From Hadesarchaea archaeon (lineage in GTDB: Archaea; Hadarchaeota; Hadarchaeia; Hadarchaeales; Hadarchaeaceae): a stretch of 9,585 nt of DNA. Within the stretch, counting starts at the first letter, position 1; every line of letters begins with the position of its first letter. The position numbers were made by a program, and so were the translations under genes. Shown here piece after piece: positions 6,041-9,585 of the stretch. The stretch lies in assembly GCA_023129675.1 (NCBI GenBank), contig JAGMBM010000078.1:1-9585 (forward strand), read 5' to 3'. Below the pieces are notes generated by a model. It was not told the DNA's origin. It saw only the letters and a program-made list of their open reading frames with translations, and searched no databases.

Positions 6041-7055
6041 ACTCGACCAAGTCACCGTAGCCCTGCCCCGTGCCCAAAAACAAAATCGGTTTCCCCGTCA
6101 CATGGGTTATCGAGAGTGCCGCCCCTCCCCGAGCGTCGGCATCCATCTTGCATAAAATCGAACCACTTATCCCCACCGCTTGGTCGAAGGTTCGCGCCTG
6201 CTCGACGGCATCATTTCCTGTAAGGGCATCCCCCACAAAAATCGTGAGGTCGGGCTTCGCCACCCGTACAATCTTCCGCATCTCATCCATGAGGTTTACG
6301 TCTGTCTGCATCCGCCCCGCGGTGTCGACGAGGACGACATCTAGGCCACGGGCTTTTGCGTGGGCTATTGCATCGTACGCGACGGCTGCAGCGTCAGCCC
6401 CCCGCTTTTGCTTGATCACCTCCACACCAAGTCTTTCGGCATGAATTTCGAGCTGCTCTATACCAGCTGCGCGGAAAGTATCGGCAGCTGCGAGTACCGG
6501 TTTGTAACCTCGATCCATCAGATATCTCGCGAGCTTGGCTATGCTGGTGGTTTTACCGTGACCGTTGATCCCCACGAAAACTAACACCGCTGGCTCGCCC
6601 TGCGCACGCTTGGCGTCGATGACCTTGAGCAAGTCGACCCTCTGCTCGGTCGTTAGGACCTCTTGGATCGCCTGACGGAGCACCTCGTCCGCGAGCTTCT
6701 TGGGGTCCTCCCGCAGGCCGAGCTTCCGCCCAGTCAGGCCGGCCTTCACGCGCTCGATGACGTGATCGGCGACCGGCACCGCGACATCGCTCTCGAGCAG
6801 ACCAACTTGAAGCTCCCAGATAATATCCTCAACATCCTCCGGGGCTAGCTCCCTCCGGATGATGCGCTTCACAACCCGCCTTAACGCCCTGCGCGGTTTT
6901 CCGGGAGGTGGGACCGCTGGCGGGGCCTTTGACGGGACTTCGGGTGGGGCCTCTGGAGGGGCTTCAGGTGGCGCTTCAGGTGGGGTCTCGGGCGCTGCCT
7001 TCTGACTGACGCGTTCCACTACCCGTTTGAGTTTCTGCTTCAGCTTCTCGAACAT
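6000..7055 (-). CDS. ftsY: Signal recognition particle receptor FtsY
   Basis: This 351-residue SRP GTPase docks ribosome-SRP complexes at the membrane. The N-terminus begins with an amphipathic basic helix (1-16) suited to lipid contact. A Pro-rich repeat linker (about 22-53) leads to the helical N domain (about 54-150). The G domain has the P-loop GINGHGKTT (162-170), the SRP-family DTFRAA insertion box (192-197), DTAGR (244-248) and GTGQGYGDL (328-336). The guanine-specificity motif is CKMD (302-305), with Cys302 where SRP GTPases normally have Thr. It is the last gene of the operon, 16 nt after pfdA, with GGGAAG before the start. Its 3' end overlaps gatB by 41 nt. SRP54 is excluded because the methionine-rich M domain is absent and the order is N-terminal extension, N, G. 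Confidence 0.96.
   Translation of the reverse strand: MFEKLKQKLKRVVERVSQKAAPETPPEAPPEAPPEAPPEVPSKAPPAVPPPGKPRRALRRVVKRIIRRELAPEDVEDIIWELQVGLLESDVAVPVADHVIERVKAGLTGRKLGLREDPKKLADEVLRQAIQEVLTTEQRVDLLKVIDAKRAQGEPAVLVFVGINGHGKTTSIAKLARYLMDRGYKPVLAAADTFRAAGIEQLEIHAERLGVEVIKQKRGADAAAVAYDAIAHAKARGLDVVLVDTAGRMQTDVNLMDEMRKIVRVAKPDLTIFVGDALTGNDAVEQARTFDQAVGISGSILCKMDADARGGAALSITHVTGKPILFLGTGQGYGDLVEFKPEILLNALFAD
6903..6986 (-). repeat. 12-nt tandem repeat encoding a Pro-rich FtsY linker
   Basis: About seven imperfect 12-nt units lie inside ftsY, encoding four-residue units of the form A-P-P-E (residues 24-51). The early units are the most regular; the last three drift to VPSK, APPA and VPPP. Third codon positions vary between units. 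The tract probably grew by slippage and acts as a flexible, acidic spacer between the membrane-binding helix and the NG domain. Confidence 0.8.
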
Positions 7056-7071
7056 CGAGCTTCCCTTGATA

Positions 7072-7509
7072 TCACTCTTTCTTGGCCTTCTCGAGGATTC
7101 GCTCCGCCTCTGGCCTCAGGGCCTCGATGTGCTCCTCCAGCTTCCCCAGCTCCTCACGCGCTCGATCTAGAGCTTGCTCGAGCTCCATCCTTCGGGCCTC
7201 GAGCACTTTGAGAGCATCTTCAGAACTGCGCTCCGCGGCGACATCCGCGCCAAGTCCGGTAATCACCTTCTCCGTCGTGGCCAGCTTGGCGGTGATGAAG
7301 GAGTCCGAGCCCATGGGCACGAGAATATCGGTCCCCTGTTTGAGCTCCTTTACCGTCTTGATCGTCTCGAGTGTCATCGAGAGCTCGGACAGCGAGGCGG
7401 CGAGCAACGAAAGGTGCTGGCGAAGGGCCTCGGCTGTCGCTTGGTGGTCGCTGAGCTCGCTTAGGATGCGCTCCAGTTTTTTCCGTTCCTCATCAGCTAG
7501 TTTTTCCAT
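7072..7509 (-). CDS. pfdA: Prefoldin subunit alpha
   Basis: This 145-residue protein is the alpha subunit of the archaeal prefoldin (GimC) hexamer, which catches unfolded chains in coiled-coil tentacles and passes them to the thermosome. Residues 1-55 and about 93-145 are heptad-rich, charged helices for the antiparallel coiled coil. Between them is the beta-hairpin core with LVPMGSDSFITAKL (63-76), the most recognisable alpha-subunit block. The length is typical. It starts 5 nt after rpl18a, and a GGAG overlapping the end of rpl18a serves as its ribosome binding site. The beta subunit is not in the window. The position between L18Ae and FtsY matches a gene order found in many archaea and agrees with co-translational folding and targeting. 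Confidence 0.93.
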   Translation of the reverse strand: MEKLADEERKKLERILSELSDHQATAEALRQHLSLLAASLSELSMTLETIKTVKELKQGTDILVPMGSDSFITAKLATTEKVITGLGADVAAERSSEDALKVLEARRMELEQALDRAREELGKLEEHIEALRPEAERILEKAKKE

Positions 7510-7514
7510 CCGAT

Positions 7515-7736
7515 TTACTCCAACATGGCCAGTATTCGAGGATCCTTTACTTCCTCAGGTTTAACTTCGACCGCCTCATCTATATGAATTAAGTTGCGCT
7601 TGACCCTGTGCTTGCTCCCGAAATCTGAGTACACGCGCTCGAGAGCATGCTCCTTCGAAAGCGCCAGCAGCTCGCGCGTGAACCGCTGGCGGTAGAGGCC
7701 CTGCTTGAACCAACCCCGAATGCGAAATATTTTCAT
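7515..7736 (-). CDS. rpl18a: 50S ribosomal protein L18Ae (LX)
   Basis: This 73-residue protein matches archaeal L18Ae, also called LX or eL20, a large-subunit surface protein. The family pattern is clear: MKIFRIRGWF at the start, a basic FTREL-ALSKEHALERVYSD middle, and GSKHRVKRNLIHI (40-52) before an acidic tail. It begins 9 nt after eif6, with GAGG seven nt upstream of the ATG, and ends 5 nt before pfdA. The length fits the archaeal form, which is much shorter than the eukaryotic protein. No oddities are visible. Confidence 0.92.
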   Translation of the reverse strand: MKIFRIRGWFKQGLYRQRFTRELLALSKEHALERVYSDFGSKHRVKRNLIHIDEAVEVKPEEVKDPRILAMLE

Positions 7737-7745
7737 TTTAATGCC

Positions 7746-8408
7746 TCAAATGAACCCCAATGCACTCTCCACGCGGCCCAGCTCGGGACCTGTCGTCGCC
7801 TCGCCCGCGATCGCCCCGTTGGAGTTCGCTACCACACACAGACCCACGTACCTCACCCCGCCGCATGCGGTACCGACCTCTGCGGGCACTCGAAGGACAC
7901 TCGAGAGGTGCTCGAGTTCCTCGCTTGACACATCTGGGTGTACGAGCGCCCCCTTGTTGGTCGCCACGCCAGCCGCGCCGACGTTTTTGATGCCGGCAAT
8001 CGTCCCGCGCTCGACAGAAACTCCCAAACTTTTGCCTATGGACCCCAAGAGTCCATCCGGTAGGTCGGGATTCGCTAGTGCGCCTTTGTTATTTGCAAGC
8101 ACGATATTCCCGAACGCGGTGAACCGCCCAGGCACGCGTAGGACCTTTACGCCCAATTCCACCAACCCTTTTTCTCTCCTCAGCTCGAGCAAGTCGGAAC
8201 ACACGAGTGCCCTTGAATTCCCCGTCGCAAGCACTCCGAGGAGGGGACTCCCGCTGAAGCTGGTCCTGAGCACGGGCACGCCGAGCGCGTCCAGCACGAG
8301 CTGCTCCCGCACGTGAAAGCGTTCCGGGAGCAATGCAATTTTGTCGGTGGCCAGGGCGAAGACGCCCAAGTACGGAATTCGACCAAAGCTCACCCTGACG
8401 ATTGCCAT
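7746..8408 (-). CDS. eif6: Translation initiation factor 6 (50S anti-association factor)
   Basis: This 220-residue protein is archaeal IF6, which binds the 50S subunit and prevents premature joining with 30S. The five-fold internal repeat of the family is visible as recurring motifs: YLGVFALATDK near the start, LLGVLATGNSRALV, GNIVLANNKGALANPDL, GAAGVATNKGALVHPDV and VGLCVVANSNGAIAG near the end. The length matches the usual 220 residues. AGGTGG lies 4 nt before the ATG and overlaps the end of rpl31e. Placement between rpl31e and rpl18a is a conserved archaeal arrangement and puts a subunit-joining regulator under the same control as large-subunit proteins. Confidence 0.96.
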   Translation of the reverse strand: MAIVRVSFGRIPYLGVFALATDKIALLPERFHVREQLVLDALGVPVLRTSFSGSPLLGVLATGNSRALVCSDLLELRREKGLVELGVKVLRVPGRFTAFGNIVLANNKGALANPDLPDGLLGSIGKSLGVSVERGTIAGIKNVGAAGVATNKGALVHPDVSSEELEHLSSVLRVPAEVGTACGGVRYVGLCVVANSNGAIAGEATTGPELGRVESALGFI

Positions 8409-8416
8409 GGCGCCAC

Positions 8417-8668
8417 CTATTCAGCCAGAAATGCCTCGACCGAGCCATCGTCCTGCTTGACGACCCGGACCCGGATTCGCGGCAGGGGATGCTTCGCCCC
8501 GCGCTCCCAGAGTTTGCGGTTCAATGCTTGGTCGAGCTTTATCTTCTCCGACTTCATGTGACGCCTCAGGAACTCGTGCACGATCTTGACGGCCCGCGAC
8601 GTCCGCTTCTGGCGGGGCACCCTTTTGGCTCCCCTCAGCGGGATGACGTAGATTCGCTCCTCTGGCAT
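8417..8668 (-). CDS. rpl31e: 50S ribosomal protein L31e
   Basis: This 83-residue protein is archaeal L31e (eL31), near the peptide exit tunnel. The start MPEERIYVIPLR matches the family N-terminus exactly in style, followed by the basic RVPRQKRTSRAVKIVHEFLRRH helix region, a WERG motif (around 59-62) and PRIRVRVVK before an acidic end. The open frame extends 30 codons upstream to an ATG at 8758, but that part lies out of frame within rpl39e and resembles no L31e. The ATG at 8668 is 8 nt after the rpl39e stop, with GATGAG close upstream, and gives the normal family length. I therefore use 8668. Confidence 0.94.
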   Translation of the reverse strand: MPEERIYVIPLRGAKRVPRQKRTSRAVKIVHEFLRRHMKSEKIKLDQALNRKLWERGAKHPLPRIRVRVVKQDDGSVEAFLAE

Positions 8669-8676
8669 GGACTCAT

Positions 8677-8832
8677 CTACGGTTTTATGCGCTGCCTTCG
8701 CCAGCTGCGCCGTTTTGCGTGGGTGCGCACCCTTCCCCCGGTTTTTGCCATCACCCATATGGGGGCGCGCCGCGTGCGCTTGGCGGCTTTCCCCAGCCTT
8801 CGCTTGAGCGGTGCTGGTTTGTTTCGCGCCAT
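8677..8832 (-). CDS. rpl39e: 50S ribosomal protein L39e
   Basis: This 51-residue, extremely basic protein is archaeal L39e (eL39), which lines the wall of the peptide exit tunnel. Translation gives MARNKPAPLKRRLGKAAK at the start, then RRAPIWVMAKTGGRVRTH and a SWRRQRIKP end, the full L39e pattern including the invariant tryptophans and the RVRTH motif. The length is exactly the family's. The ATG directly follows the pdcd5 stop (TAGATG), and GAGGG lies 5 nt upstream of it. It is short enough to fall below usual gene-size cut-offs, and a longer spurious frame of rpl31e covers part of it. Confidence 0.96.
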   Translation of the reverse strand: MARNKPAPLKRRLGKAAKRTRRAPIWVMAKTGGRVRTHAKRRSWRRQRIKP

Positions 8833-9165
8833 CTAAACCCTCTTTATCTTGAACTCACGCTTGCGCGCCTGCAGCCTGCTCAAAATCTCGCGCAGCTGAG
8901 CGTCGGTAATCTTCGAACCCAGCCTTCCCGACTGAGCGAGCTGAATCAACTGGAGCTCTAACTGCTCGGCGAACTCGGGTTTCGCAGCTCGGATGTTGGC
9001 CAGCCTGCTCCGTGCCTCTGGAGTCATAATCTGCAGGATCGCCAGCTTTTTTTGGATCTCGTATTGCCTCCGTTGTTCGGCCTGGCTCTGCTGCTCCTCC
9101 AGTTTCGCCCTCAGCTCGAGCATCTTTCGCCTGCGCAGTTCCTCAATTTCCTCCTCTTCAGACAT
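8833..9165 (-). CDS. PDCD5-family DNA-binding protein
   Basis: This 110-residue protein belongs to the archaeal homologues of programmed cell death protein 5, small helical-bundle proteins reported to bind DNA. The acidic, helical start is followed by a Glu/Gln/Arg-rich long helix (about 8-45), the ILQIMTPEAR segment (43-52), a RLANIRAAKPEFAEQLELQLIQLAQSGR core in short helices, and a KITDAQLREIL block before a basic tail. I chose the ATG at 9165, which has GGGGG seven nt upstream. A TTG at 9171 would add two residues and overlap the rps19e stop by four bases. Its place right after S19e and before L39e is common in archaea, but the cellular role is not established. Its stop abuts the rpl39e start. 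Confidence 0.92.
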   Translation of the reverse strand: MSEEEEIEELRRRKMLELRAKLEEQQSQAEQRRQYEIQKKLAILQIMTPEARSRLANIRAAKPEFAEQLELQLIQLAQSGRLGSKITDAQLREILSRLQARKREFKIKRV

Positions 9166-9167
9166 CC

Positions 9168-9585
9168 TCAAGCCCCCTTCTGCTCTGCAATTATCCGCTT
9201 AACCAAGTTCTCAAGCATCGCCGCGCCTTTGGGGGTGATTTTCCGCCCACCTCGCTCAACCTTCTTCACGAGGCCAACTTGCTCGAGCTGTTGAAGGATG
9301 GTGCGGATGATCTTGCCTCCTGCCTTGTGAAAGTGCTCGGGTGCCTGCCCGCGGTTCTGTCGTCCGCCGTAGTAGGAGCGAAGTCTCGAGATGCCGACCG
9401 GACCGTTCAGGTAAACCCGCCTAAATAGCGATGCCGCACGCATGTGCCACCAGTCGGGCTGCTCGGGAAGGCGCTCCTTATGGACCCCTGCCTTAATGAA
9501 GTGACTCCACTGGGGTGGCTGGAGCTCACTTAGCTTTTTCAGCTCCTCCTTCAGCATTGTGAGGAGCGCCTTTGGGTCGACTTCC
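9168..9585 (-). CDS. rps19e: 30S ribosomal protein S19e (5' end beyond the window)
   Basis: This is archaeal S19e (eS19), a small-subunit protein. The signature is strong: PPQWSHFIKAGVHKERLPEQ, then the PDWWHMRAASLFRRVYL block, GPVGISRLRSYYGGRQNRG, GGKIIRTILQQLEQVGLV, and a KITPKGAAML end with a winged-helix feel. The frame stays open to the window edge. Codons upstream of the first internal ATG (9557) read EVDPKALLT, which fits the family N-terminus, so that methionine is internal and only a few residues are missing. It is the first visible gene of the minus-strand operon; the promoter must lie outside the window. The stop is 2 nt before the pdcd5 ATG. Confidence 0.95.
   Translation of the reverse strand, partial: EVDPKALLTMLKEELKKLSELQPPQWSHFIKAGVHKERLPEQPDWWHMRAASLFRRVYLNGPVGISRLRSYYGGRQNRGQAPEHFHKAGGKIIRTILQQLEQVGLVKKVERGGRKITPKGAAMLENLVKRIIAEQKGA

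Noticed and set aside
7705..8316. 203-codon open frame on the plus strand opposite eif6
   Set aside because: It is antisense to eif6, has a low-complexity Ser/Thr/Pro-rich product and resembles no family.
8669..8758. 30-residue N-terminal extension of L31e
   Set aside because: It overlaps rpl39e out of frame, and L31e proteins begin at MPEERIY-like sequence.
9166..9171. TTG start for the PDCD5-family gene
   Set aside because: The ATG at 9165 has better spacing to the G-rich ribosome binding site; the choice changes only two residues.
9555..9557. ATG as the true start of S19e
   Set aside because: The upstream codons to the window edge are open and fit the S19e N-terminal region, so the gene is cut by the window.
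1..9585. Search for CRISPR arrays, insertion sequences, phage genes, toxin-antitoxin or defence genes
   Set aside because: I saw no spaced repeats, terminal inverted repeats, transposase or defence motifs; nearly every base belongs to a recognised core gene.

Overview
This is a gene-dense stretch of an archaeal chromosome. The evidence is a tRNA gene beside archaeal information-processing genes: ribosomal proteins of the archaeal/eukaryotic type (S19e, L31e, L39e, L18Ae), the anti-association factor eIF6, prefoldin alpha, PDCD5 and an archaeal-type SRP receptor FtsY. Starts are either leaderless with a TATA-like box or preceded by a purine-rich ribosome binding site. Most genes are GC-rich. 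I cannot fix the lineage from sequence alone. A GatCAB amidotransferase and this ribosomal/eIF6/prefoldin/FtsY order fit a euryarchaeal-side or related uncultured archaeon (Hadarchaeota-like or Bathyarchaeia-like), but that is a guess.

Layout. At 2-75 a tRNA-Arg(UCU) is on the minus strand, and a TATA-like box at 98-105 sits at the right distance to serve both it and the divergent glmM (132-1484, plus), a phosphohexomutase of the UDP-GlcNAc pathway. amrS (1489-2541, minus) converges on glmM with a 4-nt gap and encodes the radical SAM member of the AmmeMemoRadiSam group. Its two usual partners are not in the window. A roughly 90-nt divergent spacer (2542-2632) holds a perfect 12-bp palindrome and TATA-like boxes for amrS and for the plus-strand gat operon.

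The gat operon is gatC (2633-2890), gatA (2872-4245), a 125-residue multi-span membrane protein (4242-4619) and gatB (4616-6040). All four are translationally coupled by overlaps. GatCAB amidates mischarged Asp-tRNA(Asn) and/or Glu-tRNA(Gln). The membrane protein is not a known subunit and is the most interesting item in the window.

The right half (6000-9585, minus) is one tight operon read from right to left: rps19e (cut by the window edge), pdcd5, rpl39e, rpl31e, eif6, rpl18a (LX), pfdA, ftsY. It couples ribosome parts, 50S anti-association, co-translational folding and membrane targeting. rpl39e is only 51 codons, and a spurious longer rpl31e frame runs through it. The 3' ends of gatB and ftsY overlap by 41 nt on opposite strands.

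I found no CRISPR array, insertion sequence, toxin-antitoxin pair or phage gene, and no gene-free stretch over 100 nt. Most of the window is ordinary core genome.
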